Assembly (NCBI RefSeq): GCF_900217905.1
Contig: NZ_OBMO01000001.1
Coordinates: forward strand, 248,001-312,000
Direction of reading: 5' to 3'
DNA from: Alloalcanivorax xenomutans
GTDB lineage: Bacteria > Pseudomonadota > Gammaproteobacteria > Pseudomonadales > Alcanivoracaceae
DNA length: 64,000 nucleotides
Below the pieces are notes generated by a model that saw only the letters and a program-made list of their open reading frames with translations, did not search any database and was not told the DNA's origin. Positions 48,569-57,844 of this stretch are shown here, piece after piece (the stretch's first letter is position 1; each line of letters starts with the position of its first letter). The translations under genes and the position numbers were made by a program.

Positions 48569-49975
48569 ATGAAGCGGAGCCCGCTGAAACCTCTGGCCCT
48601 GGCCATCACCCTGCTGTCCATGGGCGCCCAGGCCGCCGACCTGAAACAGGTCGCCAATGCCGCCTGGGATTACGACAGCACCTGGCGCGCCGAGCGGCAA
48701 ACCTGGGAAGCGGAGCAGGAAACGCTGGTGCAGGGCCGGGCGGCGCTGCTCCCCACCATCGATGCCCGCTACGGCCGCTACCGCACCGACCGGGACATCG
48801 AGGAAGGTAATTTCAACCAGAAGTACGACTCGGAAGCCACCACGGTAACGCTGTCGCAACCGCTGTTCCGTCTGGACGCCTGGTATGGCTTCAAGGAAGC
48901 CAAGGCCGTGGTCTCCACCGCCGAGGCTGAATTCCAGCAAGCGCGTCAGGATTTCGTATTGCGCGTGGCTCAGGGCTACTTCGGCGTGCTGCGGGCCTGG
49001 GACACCCTGGTGTCGGCCCAGGCCGAGGAAAAGGCCATCTCCCGGCAACTGGAGCAAACCAACGAACGCTTCGAAGTGGGTCTGGTACCGGCCACCGAAG
49101 TGGAAGAGGCGCAAGCCGCCTATGACCTGACCAGGGTGAACCTGATCGTCGCCGAGCAGGACTTCGCCATCGCCCGCGACCAGTTGGAAACCCTTACCGG
49201 TCAGCGTTGGGAAACGCTGGCGGAACTGCGTGAGCAATTGCCAATGGAAGGGCCGCAACCGGCGGCGATGCAGGACTGGCTGGACAAAGCCTCGGTACAG
49301 AATCCCCAGGTGCTGGTGGCTCAGGGGAACGCCACGGCGGCCGGCTTCACCGCCGACCGTCAGTTCGGCGCGATGATGCCGCAGGTGGCTTTGGTGGGCA
49401 CTTACTCCCATACCCACACCTCTCCGCGAGGCGACAGCGCGGTGGGCACCACGTCTTCCGGCATTACCCCGGATAATCACGGCACGGAAGTGGGCATCGA
49501 AATTTCCATGCCGCTGTTCCGTGGCGGTGGCCTCAACAGTCAACGCAAACAGGCCGCCCTGCGCGCCGATGCCGCCGACCAGCTGTACCAGCAGGCGATC
49601 CGTGACGTCACCCAGCAAACCCGCACCTTCTACCGCACGGTGGAGGCCGATGCGCTGCGCGTGAGTGCCCGCAAACAAGCGATCCGTTCCGCCCGCGCGG
49701 CCCTGGAAGCAACCCAGTCCGGTTACGAGGTGGGCACCCGTAACGTGGTCGACCTGCTCAACGCGCAACAGGCCTTGTATGGCGCGTTGCGTGACTACGC
49801 CAATGCCCGCTACGACTACATCCTCAACACCCTGAACCTGAAAGCCGCCACTGGCGAGCTGGATGTGGAGGACCTGGCGTCACTGAATGACTGGCTGTCC
49901 GATCAGGAAAGTCTGGATCTCTACGATCCGGACCTGGAAGGCCAGAGCGAAGCGCAAATGGTGATCCCGCGCTGA
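48569..49975 (+). CDS. tolC: TolC-family outer membrane efflux channel
   Basis: This 468-residue protein has a signal peptide (MKRSPLKPLALAITLLSMGA, cleaved after AQA) and the two-repeat TolC pattern with long helical stretches. Typical motifs are QPLFRLDAWYGFKEA and, in the second repeat, SMPLFRGGGLNSQRKQA. It also shows SGYEVGTRNVVDLLNAQQ. TolC trimers form the exit duct for tripartite efflux pumps and type I secretion. The start at 48569 has AAGGAAA upstream. Divergent from thiC, it converges with waaA with a 55-base overlap at the 3' ends. Confidence 0.93.
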   Translation: MKRSPLKPLALAITLLSMGAQAADLKQVANAAWDYDSTWRAERQTWEAEQETLVQGRAALLPTIDARYGRYRTDRDIEEGNFNQKYDSEATTVTLSQPLFRLDAWYGFKEAKAVVSTAEAEFQQARQDFVLRVAQGYFGVLRAWDTLVSAQAEEKAISRQLEQTNERFEVGLVPATEVEEAQAAYDLTRVNLIVAEQDFAIARDQLETLTGQRWETLAELREQLPMEGPQPAAMQDWLDKASVQNPQVLVAQGNATAAGFTADRQFGAMMPQVALVGTYSHTHTSPRGDSAVGTTSSGITPDNHGTEVGIEISMPLFRGGGLNSQRKQAALRADAADQLYQQAIRDVTQQTRTFYRTVEADALRVSARKQAIRSARAALEATQSGYEVGTRNVVDLLNAQQALYGALRDYANARYDYILNTLNLKAATGELDVEDLASLNDWLSDQESLDLYDPDLEGQSEAQMVIPR

Positions 49976-51198
49976 AGCGCCCCGCGGTTGGCGGCCACCA
50001 CGGCCGCCGCCGCTTCCCCACGCCGCCGGCACTCATCGGCGTCGGCGAACAAAGCCGCTACCGCGCGCGCCAGCGCTTCGCTGTCCGCCACCAGCTCCAG
50101 GGCCCCGGCCTGATCCAGCAAATCGGCGATGGCGGTGAAATTATGCAGATGGGAGCCGCTCAGCACCGGCAACGACCAGGCCGCCGGTTCCAACAGGTTG
50201 TGTCCGCCCACCGGCACCAGGGAGCCGCCCACGAACGCCACGTCGCTGACGCCGAACAGCATCAGTAATTCCCCCATGGTGTCCGCCAGGTAAACCTGCG
50301 TCTGCTCATCCACCGTATCGTGCCGACTGCGCCGGGCGAGGCCAAATCCACGCCGGCGGGCCAGCCCGGCCACTTCATCAAAACGCTCCGGGTGGCGCGG
50401 CACCAGCACCAGCAACGCTTGTGGTTGATCCGCCAGAATCTGGCGATGGGCGGCAAGCACCATCTCGTCCTCGCCGGGATGGGTGCTGGCGGCGATCCAC
50501 ACCGGCCGTTGCGTGAACTCCGCCCTCAATGCCGAGGCCGCCGTTTTCACCGGGTCGTCCAGGGTCAGGTCGAATTTGACGCTGCCATTGACCTTGATCC
50601 GTTGCGGATCGGCGCCCAACTGGCGAAACCGTTCCGCCTCCGCTTCAGTCTGCACCGCCAGCACCTGGAAACGGCCCAGCATCGGGCGCACCAGGGCACC
50701 GAGCCTGGCATAGCCGCGATAGCTCTTCTCCGACAGCCGGCCATTCATCAGCATCAGTTTGGCGCCACGGGCCGTGGCGGCGGCGCACAGATTCGGCCAC
50801 AGCTCGGTTTCCAGCACGATTACCAGCCGCGGATCGAAGGCACGGAAAAAGCGCCGATAGGCGCCGGGCAATTCCCACGGACAGTAGACATGAGTAACCC
50901 GGTCGCCGAACAACGCCCGCACCCGCTCCGAGCCGGTGGGCGTGGTGGTGGTCACGATCAATGGCGTTTCCGGGAAGCGCGCCAGCAGAGCTTCGATCAA
51001 CGGCGCCGCCGCCAGGGTCTCCCCCACCGATACCGCGTGGATCCAAACGCTGTGTTTCAGCGTACCGGGGCGATATCCCAGAGCCATGCGCTCACGCCAG
51101 CGTTGCCGGTAGGCTGGCGCCCGCCGTCCCCGCCACCACAGACGCACGAACAGCAACGGCAGCAACAGATACCAAAGCAAGGTGTAGAAAAAACGCAT
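49921..51198 (-). CDS. waaA: 3-deoxy-D-manno-octulosonic acid transferase WaaA
   Basis: WaaA attaches Kdo from CMP-Kdo to lipid IVA at the inner leaflet of the inner membrane. The 425-residue protein has an N-terminal membrane anchor (MRFFYTLLWYLLLPLLFVRL) and the GT30 motifs VWIHAVSVGE, PLIVTTTTPTGSERV, WIAASTHPGEDEMV and FVGGSLVPVGGHNLLEP. The start at 51198 is by homology; a frame back to 51282 would add a nonhomologous tail. It overlaps the end of tolC on the opposite strand by 55 bases. Confidence 0.96.
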   Translation of the reverse strand: MRFFYTLLWYLLLPLLFVRLWWRGRRAPAYRQRWRERMALGYRPGTLKHSVWIHAVSVGETLAAAPLIEALLARFPETPLIVTTTTPTGSERVRALFGDRVTHVYCPWELPGAYRRFFRAFDPRLVIVLETELWPNLCAAATARGAKLMLMNGRLSEKSYRGYARLGALVRPMLGRFQVLAVQTEAEAERFRQLGADPQRIKVNGSVKFDLTLDDPVKTAASALRAEFTQRPVWIAASTHPGEDEMVLAAHRQILADQPQALLVLVPRHPERFDEVAGLARRRGFGLARRSRHDTVDEQTQVYLADTMGELLMLFGVSDVAFVGGSLVPVGGHNLLEPAAWSLPVLSGSHLHNFTAIADLLDQAGALELVADSEALARAVAALFADADECRRRGEAAAAVVAANRGALQRGITICASLWPSRSGS

Positions 51199-51334
51199 AG
51201 AACGATCCAAACGGTGGCACGGGCGAGACGGTTGACCTTGAGGTCGCCGGCTATCATCCCCAGAGATGATCCACATCGGCATCCTTGACGGCGGCCTATG
51301 CTAGCATAGCCGCAACTTTTTCCGGCGGTGAGCC

Positions 51335-52543
51335 ATGACTACCCAGACCCTAGAACCGGACGTTCTCATTTTCGGCGGCGGCGTCGCCGGCCTGTGGTTG
51401 ATCAACCAATTGCAGAATCAGGGCTACCAATGCCTGCTGCTGGAAACCGGCACCCTGGGCGGGGCCCAGACCCTGGCCAGCCAGGGCATTATTCATGGCG
51501 GGCTCAAGTACGCCCTCGGCGGCGCCCTGTCCAACGAATCCGAGGCCATCGCCGGCATGCCGGAGCGCTGGCGCGCCGCCATGGGCGGCCAGGGTCCGGT
51601 GCCGCTGAATGGTCTTGATGTGCTCTCGGACACCCAGCATCTGTGGTCCGCCGGTTCCGTGGCCAGCCGCATGACCACCTTCTTCGCCAGTAAAATGCTG
51701 CGCGGCCGTATCGAGCGTTTGCGCCGCGGCGACTACCCTTCCGCTCTTGCCAACGCCCGTTTCAAAGGCCAGGTTTACCGGCTCGACGACCTGGTGGTGG
51801 ATACCGAGAGCCTGCTCGATGTGCTGACCGCGCCGGTGCGGCCCCGCCTGTTGCGGGCGCCGGATTTAAACGGCCGGCTGACCTGGGATGAGCGGGGCAT
51901 TCGCGAGGTGCGGCTCGATGGCGCCGTGATCCGACCGAAGTTGTCGGTGCTGGCCGCCGGCGAGGGGAACGCGGCCCTGCTGGACGGCGCCCACGCCCGG
52001 CATCTCTTCACCCAGGATGAGAGCCAGAGCCGGCCACTGAAAATGGTGCTGGTGCGCCACCGTCTCGGCCATTCGCTCTATGCTCACTGCGTCGGCGCCA
52101 GCAGCAAGCCACGCCTGACCGTCACCACCCACCCTCTGCCGGACGGCTCCCTGGTCTGGTATCTCGGTGGTGACCTGGCGGAACGGGGCGTGGAGCGCAG
52201 CGACGCCGAACAGATCGCCGCGGCCCGGACGGAACTCGACCAGTTGTTCCCCTGGCTGGACTTCAGCGGCGCCGATTGGGCCACCCTGGACGTAAGCCGG
52301 GCCGAGCCGCGCCAGAACAGCCTGGCCAAACCCGACAACGCCTATGCCCGCCGCGATGGCGACCTGATCCTGACCTGGCCCACCAAATTGACGCTGGCGC
52401 CGGATCTGGGCGATCGGGTCGAAGCCCTGATTCGCGACCACGGCCTGCAACCGGGCCCCGCCATGGCGCCGCCCGACAACCTGCCGCAGGCCCCTCTGGG
52501 GCAACCGTACTGGCACCACTGCTTCGCGCGGGAGAATCACTGA
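51335..52543 (+). CDS. FAD-dependent oxidoreductase
   Basis: This 402-residue DAO-superfamily protein starts with a dinucleotide-binding motif (VLIFGGGVAGLWLINQLQ) and has ASQGIIHGGLKYALGG and the WPTKLTLAPDLGDRVEAL C-terminal block. It resembles GlpD/LhgO-type FAD enzymes that oxidise hydroxy or amino acids. The electron acceptor and substrate are not clear. Its stop overlaps the start of the aldo/keto reductase by one base (TGATG), so the pair is co-translated. Confidence 0.85.
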   Translation: MTTQTLEPDVLIFGGGVAGLWLINQLQNQGYQCLLLETGTLGGAQTLASQGIIHGGLKYALGGALSNESEAIAGMPERWRAAMGGQGPVPLNGLDVLSDTQHLWSAGSVASRMTTFFASKMLRGRIERLRRGDYPSALANARFKGQVYRLDDLVVDTESLLDVLTAPVRPRLLRAPDLNGRLTWDERGIREVRLDGAVIRPKLSVLAAGEGNAALLDGAHARHLFTQDESQSRPLKMVLVRHRLGHSLYAHCVGASSKPRLTVTTHPLPDGSLVWYLGGDLAERGVERSDAEQIAAARTELDQLFPWLDFSGADWATLDVSRAEPRQNSLAKPDNAYARRDGDLILTWPTKLTLAPDLGDRVEALIRDHGLQPGPAMAPPDNLPQAPLGQPYWHHCFARENH

Positions 52544-53328
52544 TGGCGTTTCTGCGCCCGCTCGGCAACACCGGGCTGACCGTCAGCGCCCTCGGCCTCG
52601 GCACGGTGAAGATCGGCCGCGACCAGGGCGTGAAATACCCCAACGCCTTCACCATCCCCGATGACCAGGCGGTGCGTGAACTGCTGGCGCTGGCCCGGGA
52701 GTTGGACATCAATCTGATCGACACCGCGCCAGCTTACGGACGCAGCGAGGAACGGCTGGGACAGCTGCTGAGTGGCCGACAGGACTGGGTGATCGTTTCC
52801 AAGGTCGGCGAAGAGTTTGAGAATGGCGAGAGCCGTTTCGACTTTACCCCCGAGCACGCCATTGCCTCGGTGGAGCGCAGCTTGCACCGCCTCAACACCG
52901 ACTATCTGGATTGCGTGCTGATTCACTCCGACGGCAACGATCTGGACGTGCTGCGTCAGGGCACGCTGGAAGTCCTGGCGGAGCTGAAACGCAAAGGGCT
53001 GATCCGGGCCATCGGGGTTTCCACCAAGACCGTGGAAGGCGGCCTGGAAACCCTGCGGCGGGCGGACGTGGCCATGGTCACCTATAACCTGGCCCACGAT
53101 GAGGAACGGCCGGTGATCGATTACGCCGCCGAACACGGCAAAGGGATTTTGATCAAGAAGGCGTTCGCCAGCGGCCATCTTGATGCCGGCCACGCCGACC
53201 CGGTTCAAGCCAGTCTCGACCGGGTCCTGGGCACACCGGGCGTCGGCGCCGTGATCGCCGGCACGGTCAACCCGAAACACCTGCGGGAAAACGTGGAGAA
53301 AGCCCGCCGGGCAGTGGGCGATCTCTGA
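52543..53328 (+). CDS. Aldo/keto reductase
   Basis: This 261-residue AKR-fold protein begins with RPLGNTGLTVSALGLGTVKI. It shows the catalytic aspartate and tyrosine in INLIDTAPAYGRSEERLG, the lysine in WVIVSKVG, and the histidine in DCVLIHSDG. It reduces aldehydes or ketones with NADPH. The ATG at 52543 overlaps the upstream FAD-oxidoreductase stop, which suggests a shared pathway. An inverted repeat follows. Confidence 0.9.
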   Translation: MAFLRPLGNTGLTVSALGLGTVKIGRDQGVKYPNAFTIPDDQAVRELLALARELDINLIDTAPAYGRSEERLGQLLSGRQDWVIVSKVGEEFENGESRFDFTPEHAIASVERSLHRLNTDYLDCVLIHSDGNDLDVLRQGTLEVLAELKRKGLIRAIGVSTKTVEGGLETLRRADVAMVTYNLAHDEERPVIDYAAEHGKGILIKKAFASGHLDAGHADPVQASLDRVLGTPGVGAVIAGTVNPKHLRENVEKARRAVGDL

Positions 53329-53350
53329 CGCTGGGCGCGGACAACATCGC

Positions 53351-53380
53351 CGCGATTCGCTGCCAAGGCAGCGAATCGCG
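53351..53380. terminator. Perfect 14-bp inverted repeat between convergent genes
   Basis: CGCGATTCGCTGCC (53351-53364) pairs with GGCAGCGAATCGCG (53367-53380) across a two-base centre. It lies between the ends of the convergent aldo/keto reductase (53328) and monooxygenase (53390) genes. There is no T tract, so it may be a bidirectional hairpin or a short relative of the REP elements. Confidence 0.5.
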
Positions 53381-53389
53381 AATGGCGTG

Positions 53390-54919
53390 TCAGACTCTCG
53401 CCGGCTCCCCTTGCGGTTGTCTCTCCGCCACCTTCTCCCAACGATAAACGGACTCGTCCAGGGAGCGGGTCTTCAGCCAGTAGCGCCAGGTGGAGTAAGG
53501 CCAGATCGCCACGTTGCGGCCATCCGCCTGCTGATACCAACTGGAACAGCCGCCGCTCTGCCACACCGTGCCCTTGAGATCTTTCTGCAACCGGTCGTTG
53601 AAGGCGTCCATGTCCGAGCGCTTCACGTCCAGATAGTCCACGCCGCGGCGCGCCACCGTGCTGATGGCGTCGACGATATAACGGGCCTGACACTCGATCA
53701 TGAAGATAATGGAGTTGTGGCCGAGCCCGGTGTTGGGGCCGACCATCTGGAACATATTCGGATAACCGGCCACGCTGACCCCCAGGTAGGCTTCGGAAGC
53801 GTTGCGCCAGTCGTCCTGCAGACGATGGCCCGGCAGCCCGGTGATCTCGAAATCCTTCATATAGATGCGCGGATCCACCACGAAGCCGGTACCGAGCACC
53901 AGGCAGTCCATCTCCCGCTCGCTACCGTCACTGAACACAATGCTGTGTTCCCGTATTTCCTTCACCCCTTCGGTGACCAGCTCCACGTTGGGCCGGTTGA
54001 AGGTAGGATAATAGCGATTGGAGATCATGATCCGCTTGCAGCCCAACCGATAGTTGGGCGTCAACTTGCGGGCGGTGTCCTTGTCCTTCACCTGATAGCG
54101 GATGAACTGCTTCACCAACGGTTCCAGCAGCGACGCCAGGCGCGGATGAAAGATCGGCAGTACCCGGGACTCGTTGCTCCAGTACAGGCGCGCCCGATGC
54201 AGTTTGCGCAACAGCGGGAAGCGACGGAACCAGTTCTTGTCCCGCTGTGAATAAGCCCTCTCATCACGGGGGACGATCCAGCCCGGGGTACGCTGCACCA
54301 CGGTCAATTGATCCACCTTCGGCGCGATCTCCGGCACGTACTGAATGGCACTGGCGCCGGTGCCGACGGACACCACTTTTTTGCCACCGAGATCGTAGTC
54401 GTGATCCCACTGGGAAGAATGGAACACTTTGCCTTTGAAGTTTTCCAGCCCTGGGAACTCAGGTATGGACGGCACATGCAGCGGGCCGGTGGCCAGCACC
54501 CAATGCTGACAATCGACACGGGTGCCGTCGGTGAGCCGCAGCGTCCAGCGGGCTCTCTTTTCATCAAAGTGGGCCTCTTCCACCTCCGAGTTGAAACGGA
54601 TGTTGTCGTGGAGCCGGTGCTTGTCCGTGACTCGCAGGATGTAGTCCTGAATCTCCCGCCAGCCACTGTAACGGCGGGACCAGTCGGGATTGCCTTCGAA
54701 GGAATAGGAGTACAGGTGCGATTGCACATCGCAGGCGGCACCGGGATAGGTGTTGTCCCGCCAGGTGCCGCCTACCTCGGCGGCTTTTTCCAACACCACG
54801 AAATCCTCGATTCCGGCCTCCCGCAGTTTGATCGCCATGCACAGGCCACCAAAACCGCCGCCGACGATTGCCACCTTGGTGCTCAGCTCGCGAACGTCCA
54901 GGTTCACCTTACTGTTCAT
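53390..54919 (-). CDS. Flavin-containing monooxygenase, Baeyer-Villiger type
   Basis: This 509-residue FAD/NADPH enzyme has an N-terminal Rossmann motif (VAIVGGGFGGLCMAIKL), the GTWRDNTYPGAACDV segment and the Baeyer-Villiger signature FKGKVFHSSQW (FxGxxxHxxxW). A second nucleotide-binding motif is in VSVGTGASAIQ. It would insert oxygen next to a carbonyl to make esters, or hydroxylate a hydrocarbon-derived ketone. An AraC regulator is encoded divergently, a common arrangement for inducible monooxygenases. The substrate is unknown. Confidence 0.92.
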   Translation of the reverse strand: MNSKVNLDVRELSTKVAIVGGGFGGLCMAIKLREAGIEDFVVLEKAAEVGGTWRDNTYPGAACDVQSHLYSYSFEGNPDWSRRYSGWREIQDYILRVTDKHRLHDNIRFNSEVEEAHFDEKRARWTLRLTDGTRVDCQHWVLATGPLHVPSIPEFPGLENFKGKVFHSSQWDHDYDLGGKKVVSVGTGASAIQYVPEIAPKVDQLTVVQRTPGWIVPRDERAYSQRDKNWFRRFPLLRKLHRARLYWSNESRVLPIFHPRLASLLEPLVKQFIRYQVKDKDTARKLTPNYRLGCKRIMISNRYYPTFNRPNVELVTEGVKEIREHSIVFSDGSEREMDCLVLGTGFVVDPRIYMKDFEITGLPGHRLQDDWRNASEAYLGVSVAGYPNMFQMVGPNTGLGHNSIIFMIECQARYIVDAISTVARRGVDYLDVKRSDMDAFNDRLQKDLKGTVWQSGGCSSWYQQADGRNVAIWPYSTWRYWLKTRSLDESVYRWEKVAERQPQGEPARV

Positions 54920-55041
54920 CTTGTTCTCCTGTTGGACACGCCATGCCGGCAGTCTAGCTTGGCGGCCGTCGAGGGGAACGTGTTAGGCTGACCCGGAAAT
55001 TGATAATTCCGGCCACAACCCAGGCGCTTAACCAGACACTT

Positions 55042-56052
55042 ATGTCACAACGCTCCGTTCTTGCCCTGATGTACACCCTGGATCTGTTGGAGCAGCGCGG
55101 CATCCAGTGCGCGCCGGTGCTGGCACGGCACGGCCTGGACGCGGCCAGGCTGGATCCCAACGGTGAAATCGAACGCGACCGGGAGCTGCGACTACTGGCG
55201 GAACTGCTGCCCCTGGCGGAGGACCCGCAACTGGGCATGGAGATGGGAAAGCGGTTCGGGCTGGCCGGCTACGGCCCGCTGACCATGCTGCTGATGACCA
55301 GTGCCACCGCCTTCGATGGCTTCCAGCTCGGCGTCCGCTATCAGTCCCTGACCTATCTCTACGGCGAGTTGTCGCTGGTGCCGGGTAGCGACACCACCGC
55401 TCTGATTCTGAAGCCGATCCCGCTGCCCGAGCCAGTACGCCGCATTCTCATCGAGCGCGACATGGTCGGCACCTTCAAACTGGTCAACGATATCCAAACG
55501 CAACTGGGCCTGGATCTGACACCGAGGGAAGTCTGGTTGCCGCTACCCGAACCGGAGCACGGCGAACTTTATGAACAGTTTTTCCGCGCGCCGGTGAAGT
55601 ACGACATGCCCTGGTGCCAGGCCACCATCAGCAACCGCGATCTGGCCTTGCCCCTGCCGGGCTACAACCGCACCGCCCATGAACTTTACCGCTCACAATG
55701 CGATGCTCTGCTGGCACGCCGCCAGAACCCCAGCGAACAGCTGGCCGACCGCGTCAGCGCCTATCTGGATTTGTTTCTGGAGGATTTTCCCGGCGCCGCC
55801 GAGGTGGCAATCACCTTTGATCTGCCGGAACGCACTCTGCGCCGCCGCCTCAGTGCCGAAGGTCGGCCGTTCCAGCAGCTTCTCGACGACGTCCGCCTGA
55901 ACAAGGCCCTGAATTACCTGGCGGACTCCAAACGCAGCGTCGAGGACATCGCCCGCCTGCTCGGCTACAGCGAACCCGCCGCCTTTATCCGCGCGTTCCA
56001 GCGCTGGACCGGGGAAACCCCGGCCAAACACAGAAAAAGCAGTGAAAAGTGA
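55042..56052 (+). CDS. AraC-family regulator with arabinose-binding-like N domain
   Basis: This 336-residue protein has the N-terminal ligand-binding domain of the AlkR/OruR-type AraC family (MSQRSVLALMYTLDLLEQRG, and ELRLLAELLPLAEDPQLG). The C-terminal HTH pair is near RTLRRRLSAEGRPFQQLLDD and SVEDIARLLGYSEPAAFIRA. The ATG at 55042 is used, although no good Shine-Dalgarno sequence is visible; a TTG at 55000 is the alternative. It is divergent from the monooxygenase gene, which it may activate. The last codons (SSEK) lie inside a repeat element. Confidence 0.88.
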   Translation: MSQRSVLALMYTLDLLEQRGIQCAPVLARHGLDAARLDPNGEIERDRELRLLAELLPLAEDPQLGMEMGKRFGLAGYGPLTMLLMTSATAFDGFQLGVRYQSLTYLYGELSLVPGSDTTALILKPIPLPEPVRRILIERDMVGTFKLVNDIQTQLGLDLTPREVWLPLPEPEHGELYEQFFRAPVKYDMPWCQATISNRDLALPLPGYNRTAHELYRSQCDALLARRQNPSEQLADRVSAYLDLFLEDFPGAAEVAITFDLPERTLRRRLSAEGRPFQQLLDDVRLNKALNYLADSKRSVEDIARLLGYSEPAAFIRAFQRWTGETPAKHRKSSEK

Positions 56053-56180
56053 ACGATGAATAGTTAACAGCGAAAATCAAAGGCATTGCGATACCGCAAA
56101 GGCCATTTGCGTATTCACAACTCCCCGTTTTCACTGTTCATTGTTAACTATTCCTTATTCACTGTTCCCTATTCACTGTT
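56042..56180. repeat. Inverted and direct repeat element between AraC gene and hldE
   Basis: GAATAGTTAACA at 56058-56069 has its exact complement at 56142-56153, and neighbouring GTGAA/TTCAC and GCGAAAA/TTTTCAC segments extend the pairing. The right arm also holds three copies of TTCACTGTT. The element covers the end of the AraC gene and the last codons of hldE. Elements of this kind are scattered in intergenic regions of several gammaproteobacteria. Confidence 0.7.
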
Positions 56181-57602
56181 TTTCCTGATTTTTTGCACGA
56201 TATGCGTGGTGGAAATGTCCTCGACGAAGTCCAGTACTTCCACCTTGCCGCCGTAGGCTTTGACAATGTCGGCGCCGACCACCTGATCGACGGCGTAGTC
56301 GCCCCCCTTGACCAGCACATCGGGCTTCACCTTTTCCAATAGCGGTTCAGGGGTGTCGGTGTCGAAGGCCACCACATAGTCCACCGCTTCCAGCGCCGCC
56401 AGTACCGCCATGCGCCGCTCCAGCGGATTGATGGGGCGGCCGGGGCCTTTGAGCCGGGTGATCGAGGCGTCGCTGTTGACCGCCAGTACCAGGCGGTCGC
56501 CCAGACGGCGGGCGGAATCCAGGTAACCCACGTGACCGGCATGGATGATGTCGAAGCAGCCATTGGTGAAGACGATTTTCTCGCCCTGGGCACGGGCATC
56601 CTCGATCGCCACCAGCAATTGCTCCTCGGTCATCACGCCCCGCCCCAGGCCACCGGTCTGGTGCACCGCCCGGCGCAATTCCGGCGCAGACACCACCGCG
56701 GTACCCAGTTTGCCCACCACGATACCGGCGGCAATGTTGGCCAGCGCCACCGCCTCTTCCATGGGGCTGCCGGCGGCCAGCGCCACCGCCAGGGTGGAAA
56801 TCACCGTGTCGCCGGCACCGGTAACGTCGAACACTTCCCGGGCACGGGCCGGCAGGTGCAATTCCGGCTTGCCGGCGCGGATCAGCGTCATGCCTTTTTC
56901 GCTGCGTGTCACCAACAGCGCTTCCAGGTCCAGACTGGACAGCAGTTCCTGCCCTTTGGCGACCAGGGTTTTCTCGTCCGGCACAGGCCCGACCACGGCT
57001 TCCAGCTCCGCCAGATTGGGCGTCAGCAGAGTGGCCCCTCGATAGCGTTCAAAGTCCGTGCCTTTGGGGTCCACCAGTACCGGCACCCCGGCCTGGCGCG
57101 CCAGCGCGATCAGTCCCTGACAATCCCGCAGCGCGCCCTTGGCGTAATCGGAGAGCACCAGAGCGCCGCAGTCACGCAGCCCCTGCTCCACCTCGGCGGC
57201 GAACGGCGCCGGGTCCTCGCCCTGGAACGATTCCTCGAAATCCAGTCTCAGTAATTGCTGCTGACGGCTCACCACCCGCAGTTTGGTGATGGTGGGCAGT
57301 CCCGGGATCTTCTGGAAGCGGCTGGTGACCTCGGCCGCGCCGAGCCTCTCCTCGAGCAGACGGGCGGCATCATCATCACCAGTGACCCCCACCAGGGAGG
57401 CCTTGGCGCCCAGCGCGGCCATGTTCAGCGCCACGTTGGCGGCCCCGCCGGGACGATCCTCGATGTCCGTGACCCGCACCACCGGCACCGGCGCTTCCGG
57501 CGAGATGCGCCCGGTGGGCCCATGCCAGTAGCGATCCAGCATGACATCACCGGCCACCAGCACCCGAGCCTGGCCGAAAGGGGGAATTTGCGGGTTGTGC
57601 AT
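56169..57602 (-). CDS. hldE: Bifunctional heptose kinase/adenylyltransferase HldE
   Basis: HldE phosphorylates D-glycero-D-manno-heptose 7-phosphate and adenylylates the 1-phosphate, making the precursor for ADP-L-glycero-D-manno-heptose of the LPS inner core. The 477-residue protein has an N-terminal PfkB-type kinase domain ([11 protein letters not shown], and [13 protein letters not shown] with the catalytic Asp). The C-terminal nucleotidyltransferase domain has [17 protein letters not shown]. The length equals the E. coli enzyme. The start at 57602 has GAGGAG six bases upstream. Its final codons overlap a repeat element. LPS assembly genes lie divergently upstream. Confidence 0.97.
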   Translation of the reverse strand: MHNPQIPPFGQARVLVAGDVMLDRYWHGPTGRISPEAPVPVVRVTDIEDRPGGAANVALNMAALGAKASLVGVTGDDDAARLLEERLGAAEVTSRFQKIPGLPTITKLRVVSRQQQLLRLDFEESFQGEDPAPFAAEVEQGLRDCGALVLSDYAKGALRDCQGLIALARQAGVPVLVDPKGTDFERYRGATLLTPNLAELEAVVGPVPDEKTLVAKGQELLSSLDLEALLVTRSEKGMTLIRAGKPELHLPARAREVFDVTGAGDTVISTLAVALAAGSPMEEAVALANIAAGIVVGKLGTAVVSAPELRRAVHQTGGLGRGVMTEEQLLVAIEDARAQGEKIVFTNGCFDIIHAGHVGYLDSARRLGDRLVLAVNSDASITRLKGPGRPINPLERRMAVLAALEAVDYVVAFDTDTPEPLLEKVKPDVLVKGGDYAVDQVVGADIVKAYGGKVEVLDFVEDISTTHIVQKIRKNSE

Positions 57603-57844
57603 CACCGTCTCCTCGACGCCACCCTGCGGATGGCGACACAAGCCAATATTTGCCGCGCAGTGTAGCATAGGACACTGTCGGCACTGTCGCCCCCGGCGTC
57701 GCTGCCGGCCGCCCGCCAGGCTGTGGTTTTTCCCTGGCGCGCTCAGTACACTTCCGACTCGCCGGTGAAGGCGGACAACATGCAAGGGCTTTAACAGGTT
57801 CTCCCTCGATGGAGCACCGGGAGCGATCAACGGGATAAGCATCT

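Noticed and set aside
56042..56180. CRISPR array
   Set aside because: The TTCACTGTT copies are short, unevenly spaced and form an inverted repeat; no spacers or cas genes are present.
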